A stretch of DNA of 64,000 bases from Cristatella mucedo (lineage: Eukaryota; Bryozoa; Phylactolaemata; Cristatellidae). Numbering within the stretch: the stretch's first letter is position 1; every line of letters starts with the position of its first letter. Of this stretch, positions 11,823 through 23,440 are shown piece by piece. The position numbers were made by a program, and so were the translations under genes. The notes beneath the pieces are model-generated. The model ran no database searches. It had not been told where the DNA came from and worked only from the letters and a program-made list of their open reading frames with translations. The DNA is taken from positions 1,511,001-1,575,000 of the forward strand of contig WPIO01000031.1 in NCBI GenBank assembly GCA_009760855.2, read 5' to 3'.

Positions 11823-12265
11823 CAGAGCCTGCCACGGCTTGGCTCCTTCGTACCTAGCTGAACTGCTGCATCAGTTTCAGCCTGTTCACGCCCTCAGGTC
11901 CTGTGTGGACAATAAATTAGCTGTTCCATTCCTCCGCTTAAAGACCGTTGGCGACAGAAGCTTTAGCTCTGCAGGTCCTAGGATGTGGAACTTGCTTCCA
12001 CAATTCCTATGCAACGACAACTATTCTCCTACTGCAGACTATGGCTCATTCTTTTCAGTTGTCCTGAGCTGCTACTTTCATGCTACTCACTACCTCAACT
12101 GCTCTCCTGACTCTGCTATGCTTCCCACTTTCTCTCTGTTGCGTGAGACAAAGTCTGTTGGCTACCGAATGCGTACCGAAAGCCACTTAGGCTGTGAGTG
12201 CACTATACAAAACTCTCCTGCGTAACACCCACATGGTTTTTATGACTTTGTGGTTACAGACGGAG
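11823..12265 (+). mobile_element. LINE B copy inserted in LINE A
   Basis: Opposite in orientation to its host element. It encodes HGLAPSYLAELLHQFQPVHALRS, decays slightly, runs through the shared C-terminus (ESHLGCECTIQ) and ends ACGGAGATACATACATTACA. LINE A sequence lies on both sides. Confidence 0.85.
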
Positions 12266-12404
12266 ATACATACATTACAGAGGAATTGTTGTCTTCTTTG
12301 ATTGGGATACGAACTTCAGGACTAGATCACTAGTGACCTGCTTAAATGTAGACATTGGGGTGCAGCCAGGAATCGGGGAACAGCATTCTAGTGGGGATGT
12401 TGTC
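12266..12404 (-). mobile_element. LINE A segment between two insertions
   Basis: It aligns by eye with the old LINE A copy near 23940-24100 (GTCTTCTT, then CACTAGTGACCTGC against CATTAGTGGCAGGC). It links 11822 and 13126 into one element. Confidence 0.6.
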
Positions 12405-13125
12405 ACATGCATTCGTGACATCTCGTCTCGACTTCTGCAACTCACTGCTTACTGGCCTACCAGCATGTGCGATCAGGCGATTGCAGCTGGTGCAAAACTC
12501 TGCAGCTAGGCTTGTCTGTCGTGAGCGTCGCAGTTGCCACATTACTCCACTTCTCGCCGACCTGCACTGGTTACCAGTCAAGCAACGGATTGACTTCAAG
12601 GTTTTGTCGCTCACTTTTAGGTCTCTTCATTCTTTGGCTCCAGCCTATCTTTCAGATATACTACCCCATCAGGCAAAGCATCGTACCACTCGCTTTTCTG
12701 AATCCAACAGTCTAGAAATACCTCGTACAAACCTTAAATCCTTTGGAGACCGTGCATTTAGCTCGTATGCTCCCACAGCCTGGAACTCCCTCCCGACCTG
12801 CATCAGAACATCCCCTGACCTGACCACATTTAAAAGAAACTTAAAAACATACCTATTTAGGACAGCATTTAGTGGGTCCTTGTGATTCGTCCTCGATGTG
12901 CTTATGCGTGCTGACACTGTTCATGCTGCCACTAACCACATTTGCATGCTGACCCAGTGCATGTAACCCCTAACCATGTTATTCATTTTGTTTGTTTTTC
13001 AGGCATGATTTTACTTACTATTCTATTGCGTATCACTTTGCAGCAAATGTAAAGCGCCTAGAAAGAGATTAAGTTCTCTGAGGGCGCTTTATCAAGTGCA
13101 ATATTATTATTATTATTATTATTAT
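12405..13125 (+). mobile_element. Young LINE A copy inserted head-on in LINE A
   Basis: A 5'-truncated copy with an open frame of about 160 codons from [15 protein letters not shown] to FRTAFSGSL. The full 3' UTR follows, then the stem-loop (AAGCGCCTAG, GAGGGCGCTT) and an (ATT)n tail. The intact frame and closeness to the 10.3 kb copy suggest recent insertion. Confidence 0.9.
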
Positions 13126-14170
13126 CGCAGGGATAGACTTCCTGATCTTGTTTATCTTCTGCACAAAGAATCGAGAGAAGCGATCGGCTAGATCATCACA
13201 AGGATCATCAGGTAAGGAGCTAATCTGGGAGCGGTTGAGGAGATGGTTGATCGTCGACATCAGCATTTTTGGACTGCATCTGCGATTTAACAATGTTTTT
13301 ATAGAAGCTAGACTTGGCCTTTGCTAGGATCGATTGGTACGACCTACAGTAGTCTTCATATGCCTGTCAATGGACAGTCAGTCCTGATCTTTTGTATGCT
13401 TTTTTAAGATTGCGCTTAGTAAACCTGGCTAGTTTAATGTATGTGGTAAACCATAGGCCGTCTGGGCGGGGGCGCACAGTGCGCTTTGTCAGAGGTGCAA
13501 ACTCGTCGAGCGTGTCAGCTAATATCGTGTTGTAGCTATCTACCAATGATGACAGATCGGAGGGAGGACGGAGCAGCAGAAGGGGAAGCAGATATTCTCG
13601 CACGGACAGCATCGATGTCAAGGGTATTGAGGTTTTGCAATTCACAGGTTATTTTAGAGGAGGAGGTGGGCACACACTGTAGATTGAATGAGATCTGCAT
13701 GTGGTCAGATAAGCAGGATTTGGTGATAATTGGTGATGACAAAGTGCAGTTGTATGAGAAAATTTGGTCGAGTGTGTGACCCTTGATGTGAGTAGGGCCA
13801 TGCACGTGAGCCACAAGAGACAGTGAGTCAGTCAATGCACGAAATTCGGTGCTGAAAGCATCAGATAAGTTATCAAAGTGAATGTTGAAATCACCCATAC
13901 CGAGGAAGGATCGATTTCTTGCACACGGAATCGAAATGAGATCGGAGAAATCTGAGATAAAGGAGGATTTGGTACCTGGTGGGCGATAGACTACTGCCAC
14001 TATCGGTAGCTTGTTTTCGGATGAGACCAAGACAATTGATTCAAAAGACTGCTTCGAGGGTACTTCAAATGGCTTGAAGTTGAATTTCGAGCGCACGATA
14101 ACAGCAACTCCACCTCCAGTTTTGATTGATCTAGGGGTGTGGAAGAAACCAGATGGATTGATCACGATAG
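13126..14170 (-). mobile_element. LINE A, endonuclease domain and linker
   Basis: The minus-strand frame 14165-13536 is an APE-type endonuclease lacking its first part: GGGVAVIVRSKFNF, IVAVVYRPPG, GDFNIHF and the SDH motif (SCLSDHMQISF) appear in family order. The linker frame 13645-13367 continues toward the RT. In intact non-LTR elements this domain nicks the target to prime reverse transcription. The missing N-terminus shows 5' truncation. Confidence 0.9.
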
Positions 14171-14406
14171 ATAAGCTTCATTTACGATAATAATCATACG
14201 ACTAAAACAATCATAAAGCCAACGTACTGATCAGTCAAGAATGGGCTGTGAATTCTTTCAGCTATAGAGAAAGTGTAAAAAGCCATATTTTACTAACAGG
14301 TGACATGGCAGACTGCAGATCTTGTATATCTGTAAAGCCGTCTTTGATCAAGAGTGTAAACTTAAACTCCCGATCGAACAGCAGATATAATCAAAATTCT
14401 CTCCAA
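14171..14406. other. No recognisable feature
   Basis: Short AT-rich spacer between LINE pieces. Confidence 0.35.
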
Positions 14407-14545
14407 CAATAATAATAATATATTGTATAGTGCCCTCAGAGAACTAAATCTCTTTCTTGGCACTTTACAGATACTGTATGGAAAGCATTAACGAATGATT
14501 TGTTGTAACATCCGCAAGTAGTAGGCACAGCATAAGCATGCATAT
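14407..14545 (-). mobile_element. LINE A 3' end
   Basis: AATAATAATA tract, then CCTCAGAGAACTAAATCTC and CAT-rich 3' UTR remnants. Confidence 0.7.
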
Positions 14546-15335
14546 GCACAGGAAAGCCTCAATTTCAAAAGCTTCATTCAGAAGACTGCCTCTACAGCTA
14601 GCCATCACATCCGATCCCTATCCAAGATTAGAAGCTGTCTCCCACAGTGGCTTGTAAAAAATTTAACTAGCTCTTTAGTTCTGTCTCGGCTTGATTATTG
14701 TAATTCCCTTTTGGCTGGGCTACCAAAGAAAGCTATTATGCCACTACAGCGGACAATGAATATGGCTGCAAGGCTGGTCTTCAAGTCCCAGCGGTTTGAG
14801 CACGTGTCACCTTTGCTGGAAGAGCTAGGATGGTTGCCGGTTGAGCAAAGGATACAGAGCAAAGTTCTTACGCTGACCCACAAGGCCCGCCACGGCTTGG
14901 CTCCTTCATATCTAGCTGAACTGCTACATCAGTTTCAGCCTGTTCGCGCCCTCAGGTCCTGTGAGGACAATAAATTAGCTGTCCCATTCCTCCGCTTAAA
15001 GACAGTTGGCGACAGAAGCTTTAGCTCTGCAGATCCTAGACTGTGGAACTCGCTTCCACAATTCTTACGCAACGACATCTACTCTCCGACTGCCGACTAT
15101 GGCACATCTTTTTCAGCGGTCCTGAACTGCTACTTCTATGCTACTCACTACCTCAACTGTTCTCCTAACTCTGCTATGCTTCCCACTTTCTCTTTGTTGC
15201 GTGAGACGAAGTCTGTTGGCTACCGAATGCGTACCGAAAGCCGCTTAGGCTGTGAGTGCGCTATACAAGACTCTCCTGCGTAACGCCCACATGGTCTTTA
15301 TGACTTTGTGGAGTTACTGACGGAGATACAAAGAC
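14546..15335 (+). mobile_element. LINE B copy, RT C-terminus and 3' end
   Basis: The frame is open from about 14559 to 15283: [74 protein letters not shown] and ESRLGCECAIQDSPA, then a stop. The same block order as LINE A with different wording defines a second family. The 3' end reads GTTACTGACGGAGATACA. Confidence 0.9.
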
Positions 15336-15385
15336 GAATCAAAAAGACCCATTGAATGCTGTCTCCCTTCTGCCTCCTTGTCTGT

Positions 15386-15535
15386 CATCTCTCTCTCTCT
15401 CTCTCTCTCCCTTTCTCTCCCTTTCCTGTCTATCCATGTCTCTTTCTCTGCCTCTCCCTTTCTGTCTGTCTGTCTCTTTCTAACTTGATCTCTCTCTCTC
15501 TCTCCCCGCTCACTCGCTCGCTATCTATCTCTTAC
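15386..15535. repeat. Pyrimidine-rich (CT)n block
   Basis: Long interrupted CTCTCT runs; the open frame across it is a by-product. Confidence 0.8.
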
Positions 15536-15574
15536 CTTCGCGTTCTCTCAGGACATGAAACCCCTTTCGTTTAG

Positions 15575-15765
15575 CAGAAGCTGTTGCTCTGTGAATCCTA
15601 GACTACAGAGCTCACTTTCACGGCTCTTTTACGACGATGCTATCTTTCCTTCTTCTACAACTTCCTTCCCAGCCATCGGATGACACTATTACTTCCAAGC
15701 CACTCCTTCATGCTCTGTCATCCTAATACACTAATACTTTTCTGAAACGCAAAATACTATAAGAC
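15575..15765 (+). mobile_element. Diverged LINE B-like fragment
   Basis: GTGAATCCTAGACTACAGAG and TTTTACGACGATGCTA echo the LINE B words GATCCTAGACTGTGGAAC and TTACGCAACGACATCTA. The remainder has diverged. Confidence 0.4.
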
Positions 15766-16342
15766 TGCTGGAGAGCAATTGTGCACCGAAATGCACTAAG
15801 ATTTTTCTAGAGCTAAATAAAACTCCACCATAACAATGGGTCGGTCTCGTGGCTGTGCAAATGGTAATACATAAAGAAAAAGTGAGAATAACACTCGTGC
15901 TCCGGAGCCACTCAACACTCGTACCGCCGAAGCCAGTCAACAGCGTCAACGGAACGCGGCGGAACGCTGGCAGTGACCACGCCTCAAAAAGCTCACCATG
16001 TCTGCTGGAACGTACTCGGGAGGTAGCTCGTACGGTGGCAAAGTCGCTCGCGCGAGCGATGGCGAGGAAGCCGGTTCATGCCCCTCTTCCGAGGCCCGAC
16101 GTACATGACCGGGATCAGCTCGGGAAGAAACTGCGACGCCGCTGTGTGACGAACGTTTTAAATCTCCGTGAAACTGCTTGGAATTTCTACTAAAGTTTTC
16201 CGAATTCTGAAATGCTACAGAATGCATGGCCGTAGTAGTAGTATCACCAGGGCAAAACTATTGTCTGCGGGGCGGGGGAGAGAACCCCCATTACGGTCAC
16301 GAGACCTTGACCTTATTCTCCAGCATCCCGTCGACCGAGCGT
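15766..16342. other. Region upstream of RPS3A
   Basis: Becomes CpG-richer toward the gene, as expected of a housekeeping promoter; no TATA box seen. A 35-codon frame with a good start context (ACCATGT) runs from 15998 to 16105; I do not recognise its product. Confidence 0.4.
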
Positions 16343-16353
16343 CTTCCTTTTCC
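16343..16353 (+). promoter_or_regulatory. TOP-like pyrimidine tract at probable RPS3A start
   Basis: CTTCCTTTTCC lies 15 bases before the start codon. Ribosomal protein mRNAs typically begin with C plus a pyrimidine run that makes translation respond to mTOR and LARP1. The start site is inferred from this motif alone. Confidence 0.6.
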
Positions 16354-16368
16354 GGAGCCCTTCCAAAA

Positions 16369-19300
16369 ATGGCGGTAGGCAAGAATAAGCGTCTGACGAA
16401 AGGAGGCAAAAAGGGCAGCAAGAAGAAGATGTAAGTACATTATAGTTGCCAGATATGCTTTAAAATCTTACAGAGCGCGTTTTTCTTGATGTTTTAATTG
16501 CCGTAAGGGCGTGGACGGAGTGGATGCCTGCGATGTCTGACCCCCCTGGACACGTACGGATCCCAGCCACCCTTAGCGCCGTATTACACGTGACCGCATT
16601 TTGTCCATTTGGGCAGTGTGTAGACTCGCCTTTTTGGTTGATTTCTTATACATTTCTGTTGGGTGCTATTTTGGAGGCCTGCAGTACGATCGCGATGCTT
16701 CTCTGTCCCACCTGTGGTCTAAGTCACACTTGCATGTGCGATGGACAGAAGCCTAGATTCTTGTCGTTCACACTCGTAGACTCATGCGTTTAGTTTGTGC
16801 TAGTTCTATACACGCGACGTCCTCGTCTGGGAGGGAAGGCTTTTGTTGCTGTAGCACCTTGCATCTCAGTGAGAAACATCGTTACGAACGACGGATATGT
16901 TTACAGTATTGACCCCTTCACCAAGAAGGATTGGTATGATGTGAAGGCTCCGTCAATGTTCAACATCAAGTTGATTGGAAAGACCCTTGTCACTCGTACT
17001 ATTGGAACCAGTAAGTTTCTTAGTGCTCGTTCGGGTACTATTGCTGTAGGCTCACTAATCCTTCAATACTCATGAAGTTCTTACGGTCTTGCCTTTTTAC
17101 CGTACTGGCTCTCACGAGTTGCTATCCTTCTGCATCAGTTGTCTGTATTATGTATGCTGACAAATGCATTTCATATTGAATTGCACTCAGATCGGCTGAT
17201 AAGCATTTTGCTTTAAGTTTGTTCTGCTTGTACTGAGCTATAATATTCATGCTTTTTTACTGACGTAGTTCTATTAAAGTTTATACGGTGCGTTTGCTAA
17301 ACGCCCCAGCGAGCTTTTTCGTGCATGGAAAATCAATTTGTTTCTGTATAATTCATGCGAGGATCTGCTTGGCCTATGATGGCAGATTTATTTAAACAGT
17401 GAAACTGCACGGCATAGTGGTCCACACAGATAGTGATCTATTTTTGTTGTACTACATTTGCTTGGTTTCCATTCTATATAATTGCCTAAGGCTGCCTGGC
17501 TTTAGCAGAACGTGAAAGACCTGTCAATACCGGTCGTGTTAACTCGTATACAATTTTAGGACGAGGCACTGAACTCCTAAAATTAACGAAAATTTGGCAC
17601 GGTCTTGCTTTAGAGCCGAGTCATTTCCAGTCAAATCAGCTGGGCCAATTAATACCCGCTAGACCCATCATAGAATAGCTCCTTCATACTTTGTAGATTG
17701 AGGTGTTAAATCTCTGCTCAATAGAACTGGAATTCGTGGACAGCTCTTGTGCATGGACGTCTCCCCATCCGAATTGTGTGCTCTCCATCCATCCTGTTTC
17801 TGTCTTAGCTAAGCTGTTTCTCGTTAGAATGGGGGTATGGCTAGAGGTTACAAGTGAAATCCGGTGCAGTCAAAAAAATCTACGAGGCCCACTCTAAGCA
17901 GCTGACCGGTTGCCGAGCTGGTTTGGTCCAGTAGTTAAGATGCTCGTCCCGATCAAGGTCTTGCTGAGGTCGTGGGCTCGAGTCCCGAGGCATATATAAA
18001 ACACTTGAATACAGATTATGTTCTCGTGTGGTGCTATACAAATGAATTGTATCTTTTAAATATATAACTCGTGTTCAATTACATTACTTGCTGTTTTCCT
18101 TCAGGTTCCGTAAATCTTAATAGGAGAACCAGATCCAGGCTAAAGCTCTTAGGGGGGTCATAAGTGTAATCTGACCTTTTTGTTTGTTAGCGATTTATCG
18201 ACGGTATAGCATCAATGTTTTAATTTGGCGTTTACAATCCAAAGTTATATGCTTCGTCAATCGGGCAGTCTGAGATATACCTTTCTGGTCAGTGGAAAGT
18301 TTGTCAGACCGCCTGTAACCAAATTTGGACACAATGCATTAACAATAGTGGATCTGTACATTAATGTGCTTGAATAGAGGCTTATGGGTTGCTGGGCCTG
18401 CAGATAACTACGTCGTCATTTAAGTGCCTTGTGTAGTATTCAAGACTAACCCTTTTGGTCATCTGTATCCAGGAAGCAGTGGATTCAATAATTATATGTA
18501 GCAAATACTGTTTTTGTCGCCCTGAAGTGCTAATGAGTAAAAGAAAAAAGAGGGAAATTTTTCGCGGGGCACTTCGATTACATGGCAGTCTTCCTTTTTG
18601 TTTACATGCCTACTCTTTGAAATCGGCGACAGAGCTACGCTTTCCGAGCTCGTCTGTAGAAAGTGCATTGATGGTGTATGCAGTTTGTGTTTGGAACTTA
18701 TGGCAAGACTAAATTTTTGTCTTCCTTGTTCTGTAGAAATAGCTTCTGAGGGCCTGAAAGGGCGCGTTTTTGAGACGTCTCTTGCGGACCTCCAGAACGA
18801 CGAGGTTGCCTTCAGGAAGTTCAAGCTTGTGGCTGAGGATGTCCAGGGTCGTAATGTCCTGACCAACTTTCATGGCATGGACTTGACCTCTGATAAATTG
18901 AGGTAAGGTGTGAGAGAAAAATGTACGAGTCTTTGTAGCTTTGAGTTGGCTTTTTGTGATTGTCAGCTTTCATATCTACCTGCTTTCCTAGGTCAATGAT
19001 CAAGAAATGGCAATCACTGATTGAAGCCCATGCTGAGGTTAAGACCACTGATGGATATTTGCTCCGTATGTTCTGCATAGCATTCACAAAGAAGAGAACT
19101 AACCAGATAAAGAAGACGTGCTATGCCCAATCGACCCAGGTAATGCAAATGATATCTCATCAAGACAGTGTGTTGTATTAGTGTAGCTTATCATAATTCT
19201 TTGCCTGTCCTTATGTAAGTCATCCTTATGTGGTATAGACATGAGAAATATTAGTTTTGTGGAAGCCAGTTGCCTTAGCATTCTTCAGTCTCACCATCAG

Positions 19301-20415
19301 GTGTCCGTGACGTTTGGTATTTTCAAAAATGGTTCTCGTGTGCTTCTAGTCCATCTGGTTTGTATTTCTCTCCCTCAGATCTAGGGGTTGAAGTGAATGC
19401 AGGCCGTGTGTGCCTTTAGGGATAGTCTTGATGCGGCTGGACCTGCACGGGATGAATGGTATTTGCTGACCCTAGCTAGCATAATAGCTGTATCTTGCAA
19501 GCTGCTGTTTGGGTGCTGTGTTCAAGGCAGATAGCTGTGGCAACTCGATAGCTCAATCGGAAGAACACAGGAGTCCTACAAGCGTATAATTTCTGTCGTT
19601 CTGTATTTAGGAATAAGTATATGCTGCTACAGCAAGCATATTTTTACCTTTGCAGCAAATGTAAAGTGCCTGGGAAGAGATTGAGTTCTCTGAGGGGGGC
19701 TTTGTCAAGTGCACTATTATTATATTTTAATTTTTATATTGCCGACTGTTCTCTTTAACGGTTAATTTGACTGTGTCTTGTAAGTCTACATAGAGATTTG
19801 AGGTTTTTGGTTCTCATTGGGTTTTATCGTCACTCAGGGCCTAGTGTTTCTTGTTCATAATCGAGTGTCAAATACTTAGTTTGCAAGATCGTTCTTTGTT
19901 GGCAGTAAAAATTCTTAGCTCTCTTCCCCCTACCTCCCCCCCCCCCCCCCAAATTGCTGCATGTGCATTAGTAGATGTTCTCCAAGTGGTCGATGTTGTC
20001 ACGTACTTTGTGTTTTGTTAGGTAAAAGCTATAAGGAAGAAAATGGTCGAGATCATGTCAAGGGAAGTTTCGTCTAACGACATGAAGGATGTCGTTAGTA
20101 AACTAATTCCCGACAGCATTGGTAAAGACATTGAGAAAGCATGTCAGGGTATTTATCCTCTCCATGATGTCTACATTAGGAAAGTGAAGGTGTTGAAGAA
20201 GCCCAAGCTTGATCGTAAGTGCTGACAATGAGACATCCATTTATTCTTCTATCTGGGTTTTCAGTGGCCTTGACAGGCCGGTTTTATTTGTTTTAGTTGG
20301 CAAGCTCATGGAGCTTCATACTGAAGGAACTGCAACCAAAGCAGTCACGACTGAGTCTGGAGAGAAAGTGGATCGGCCTGATGGCTATGAGCCACCAGTC
20401 CTGCAGACTGTTTAA
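16369..20415 (+). CDS. RPS3A: 40S ribosomal protein eS1 (S3a), complete
   Basis: Six exons: 16369-16430, 16907-17010, 18737-18902, 18992-19139, 20022-20214 and 20297-20415. All junctions are GT-AG and phases agree, giving 263 residues plus TAA, against 264 in human. It begins [20 protein letters not shown], the basic eS1 N-terminus, and continues with [66 protein letters not shown] and [20 protein letters not shown] to [12 protein letters not shown]. eS1 sits at the mRNA exit side of the small subunit and is needed for its assembly and for initiation. Nothing is broken. Intron 2 holds a SINE1 and intron 4 a LINE A tail, both in sense orientation. No box C/D snoRNA was visible in the introns. 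Confidence 0.97.
17912..18056 (+). mobile_element. SINE1 in RPS3A intron 2
   Basis: tRNA-like head CCGAGCTGGTTTGGTCCAG with GTTAAGATGCTCG (A-box region), then GGTCGTGGGCTCGAGTCC (B box). The 3' part is a diverged LINE A-type stem-loop ending GTGCTATACAAATGAATTG. Confidence 0.8.
19645..19737 (+). mobile_element. LINE A 3' end in RPS3A intron 4
   Basis: CCTTTGCAGCAAATGTAAAG, GAGATTGAGTTCTCTGAGG and an ATTATTAT tail. Only about 90 bp of the element are present. Confidence 0.85.
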
Positions 20416-20429
20416 GATTGTGCTATGTA

Positions 20430-20435
20430 ATTAAA
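20430..20435 (+). terminator. Possible RPS3A poly(A) signal
   Basis: ATTAAA, the commonest variant hexamer, 15 bases after the stop. This would give a very short 3' UTR, as many ribosomal protein genes have. Confidence 0.45.
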
Positions 20436-20539
20436 GAACTGGCAGCACTTATGATTAGCCTTGCCATTATGCAGCGACACCGGAATTACAAATGTTGCTT
20501 GGCAGAACCATGCAGAATAGCTTTCAAAGAGTATATTGG

Positions 20540-20675
20540 GTAAAGCATCCTCAGAGAACTCAGATCTCTTTCTGGGTGCTTAACAATTGCTGCCAATGAA
20601 ATACGATCGAGTGATTAGGGGTGACATGCACAGAATCAGCATGCAAGTGTGGCTAGTTGCAGCTTACATCAAAGA
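20540..20675 (-). mobile_element. LINE A 3' end
   Basis: CATCCTCAGAGAACTCAGATC with GGGGTGACATGCACAGAATC; no T/A tail remains. Confidence 0.7.
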
Positions 20676-20949
20676 CGAAAAACAGGTGCGGTTTGTGAAG
20701 TAAAGACGGCTGTGTTTATCAAACAAGTTGAATCTTATTCGGCAATCACTGGTCGGCTGTGTAAACCCACTCTGCCCCAAGTAGGTGTTAGTTAAACTTA
20801 TCGAAGCCCATAATATAAGTTGAAAAGAGTTGGTTGTGTGCCAACTAGTAAATGTGAAGCATTAATTCGCCTCAATGTTTTCGTGGTAATTTCAAGGTTT
20901 CTCGTGGTTACAGCTGTGCATTGGTGACTACTGTTTATTGAAAGGGTTA

Positions 20950-21100
20950 GTGAGCCATGTGGGTACCCTGGGCAAGGCAGTTGCTCTTTTATAACCGATA
21001 CCGTAGATTCGGGTCTTGAGGTGGGCGATCCTTAATTGTCGCTGCAAATAGTGATAGCCTTTATGGCTCTAGTGCCACCACACACAAAAAGATGTTAAGG
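20950..21100 (+). mobile_element. Degenerate SINE2
   Basis: GAGCCATGTGGGTACCCTGG, GGGCGATCCTTAATTGTCGC and GATAGCCTTTATGGCTCTAG follow the SINE2 order. The palindrome and B box have decayed. Confidence 0.55.
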
Positions 21101-21354
21101 AACAGTATTTCTCAGAGGCAGCTTAGTATAAACCGTAATAGTAATCAAGGGATTCTTTAAATGCCTATAATTGAGTCGGATTTATTCCAATTTAAGGTAA
21201 TACCAGCCTTTACTTTTAATGGTGTCCGAATCGTCAATAATAGACAGCAGACTAAAATGTCAGCGGAACCGAAGTCTGTCTTCCAGCCTAGGATTAATTC
21301 AGTTCAGATAACTTGGATTTACAAGCGGCACAATGGTAACGGCTACACCGGGTG

Positions 21355-21560
21355 CACTTGAGCCATGTATGGCCAATGAATTAGCTGATCCATTCTTCCA
21401 GTTATAGACCGTTGACAACACACGCTTTTGCTCTGCAGTCCCAAGATTGTGGAACTTCTACAAAACTACCGTTTGCTGCCGGCTACCGCACATCCTTTCC
21501 AGCCGTCCTGAGCTGCTGCTTCATGCTGCTCACTACCTCAACTGCTCTCCTGACGGCAGT
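21355..21560 (+). mobile_element. LINE B fragment
   Basis: GACCGTTGACAACACACGCTT, CCGTCCTGAGCTGCTGCTTC and CTCACTACCTCAACTGCTCT match the LINE B C-terminal region. Frame broken. Confidence 0.65.
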
Positions 21561-21699
21561 TGCCAACGCTAGCTTTATTTTGGGTTATATGGACGTCAAG
21601 CCCTTTTCCCCTCTGGCTGTTATCCCCTCTCCGGTCAGCGCCTGGCCCCCTCCCGATGGCAAAGGGGTTTGTCGAAAACGAATATTAAAACATGCTTAC

Positions 21700-22756
21700 A
21701 TGCTCCCGGGGAGAACTAGGCACTTTAGATATACTAGAAAAGAAGCATCTGTATTGGTTAGTGACAACATGAACAGTGTCACTACTGCAGGCATAAGCAC
21801 ACTAAGGACACATCACATGGACCCAACAAATGCTATGATAAACAGGTACGTTTATAACTTTGAATAAATAAATTATGATTCATTTGAATAGCAACCTAAG
21901 AGAACTTAATCTCAGTTCAGGCGCTTCGCATACACCTAAGGGCACGACCTCGGTCGGGGCGAGCACCTTAACCTCAGGACCAAACCAGCTTGGCTCTATT
22001 TAAATGTTGTCAGGGGATGCTGTGCCATCAATCTGGAGTGACTCCAGCCTTTGGGAGCAAAAAAACTATAGGCACGATCCGAGTCATAGCTACTACGCCA
22101 TACATGTGAGTCAAAATAACTGGTGGTACGGAGCTAAGCCTAAACGGGAAGTTATTCTGATAGGTAGGCTGGTGCAAGAGAATGAAGGGACCTAAAAGTG
22201 AGTTCCTACAACCTTGAAGGCGATGCCCTACTCGATTGGTAGCCAGTGCAGGTCAGTGAGAAGCAGTGCAATATGTTGTTATGACCGGCATACCCAGTTG
22301 CCGAAAGTAGGCCCACTTGACAGTGAAACTGACGTGGTCATCCACTGAAAGCTCACTTTGGTACAGTACACCCAGATTTCTCGAAGCTGCTGCTGACCAA
22401 GTCCATTTGAAGCGTTAAGCTTTCCAATTTCTGAGTCACGCTAGGTTTGCTCATTACCTGTACGTTGGTTTATCGTTATTCAATTTGAGAAAGTTGGTGT
22501 CTTTCCAAGTACGAATGTCAGCTATACGCGTAACCAGGGAGTTGAGAGTTAGACGCGTCGTACGGCCAGAAGGAACTAAACCTCGGGTACAGCAGTGCCA
22601 CATTTGCCTAAAAATTGAAGCCTAGATTGTACTTGGAGATTACATCGGCAAGAGGGAGAGTGTAAATTATGAAAAGAACTGGACCAAACACAGAGCCCTG
22701 GGGTATCCCGTTCTTGAGGTTCCTCGGATTATCGTTGCCTGTTGACATCAATACTC
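21700..22756 (-). mobile_element. Old LINE A copy, 3' half
   Basis: Diverged, frameless LINE A: TTTAAATGTTGTCAGGGGAT, GGTAGCCAGTGCAGGTCAGT and AGAGCCCTGGGGTATCCCG (the reverse complement encodes the GVPQGS region). It is interrupted by a SINE1 at 21866-21988 and by an unrelated block at 22757-23440, after which it resumes. Confidence 0.75.
21866..21988 (-). mobile_element. SINE1 nested in old LINE A
   Basis: Reverse complement of the SINE1 tail (AAGAGAACTTAATCTCAG, AGGCGCTTC) and head (GGTCGGGGCGAGCACCTTAA, CCAAACCAGCTTGGC). The B-box region is deleted. Confidence 0.7.
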
Positions 22757-23440
22757 GGTAACCAAGACTAGGAAGTCTTGCCGTCGCAGTGCTAGAGCAA
22801 GACGAGCGGCAGCTTGATTAAACCTGTTTATAGCAAGATGGCATGCACCAACAAAAGCAGCGAAAATAGACAATACTACTGGGGGCCCTACGCACACCAG
22901 ACAAGGGCGCTAATTAGGCCCCCCTTCCTAAGCGGGAGGACACTGGATCTGAACTGGAGCTGAAGGCGGGAAACAACCTCAGAAGTATCAAATCACGGCA
23001 ACCTCGGTCAGAGAGTGTTTATGTAACGGAGACTCACTAGCGCGGCACATCTCAGCTCCCACAGGGCTCCAGCTCCGGTAGGGATACGAATAATGTGCTG
23101 CAAGTTAACGAGGAATATACAATCCCGACCGGCGAGCGTGCTTATTTCCAGCCGCACATGGATTATGGGTACTCGTGACCTTCTGTAGGTAACCGAATTG
23201 TCGGCGAACGTCAGCCATCCATCTTTCGGAATCTTGATACTGAGCGACCAGAGAGAGGCAAATCACACGTCTCCGCCGACGAGCTTCCTGTACCCAATTG
23301 CCCCAGATCGTGAGGTGCCACCTCTCTTCTGGTACCAATCCAAAGGTCACGCCCAGACTAGCCGGTGACCCCCAGCCGGCAGCACCACGCCACAGCCAAC
23401 TAAGGCTACTGAACCTGTACAGGTTACAACTTTGAATTCC
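22757..23440. mobile_element. Unidentified insertion inside LINE A
   Basis: LINE A homology stops near 22757 and resumes at about 23440 (GCCCAGGCGAGATGAGAGGT), so roughly 680 bp is inserted. It is GC-richer than its host element. The minus-strand frame 23350-23105 (RWHLTIWGNWVQEARRRRR) matches nothing I recognise. Confidence 0.45.

Noticed and set aside
14711-15283. A 190-codon frame that could pass for a host gene
   Set aside because: Its blocks are those of a non-LTR reverse transcriptase C-terminus, and the same sequence recurs at 11.8, 43.6 and 52.8 kb.
16797-17075. Frame spanning RPS3A exon 2 and both flanking introns
   Set aside because: Splice sites at 16906 and 17011 and the known protein define the exon; the extensions are intronic.
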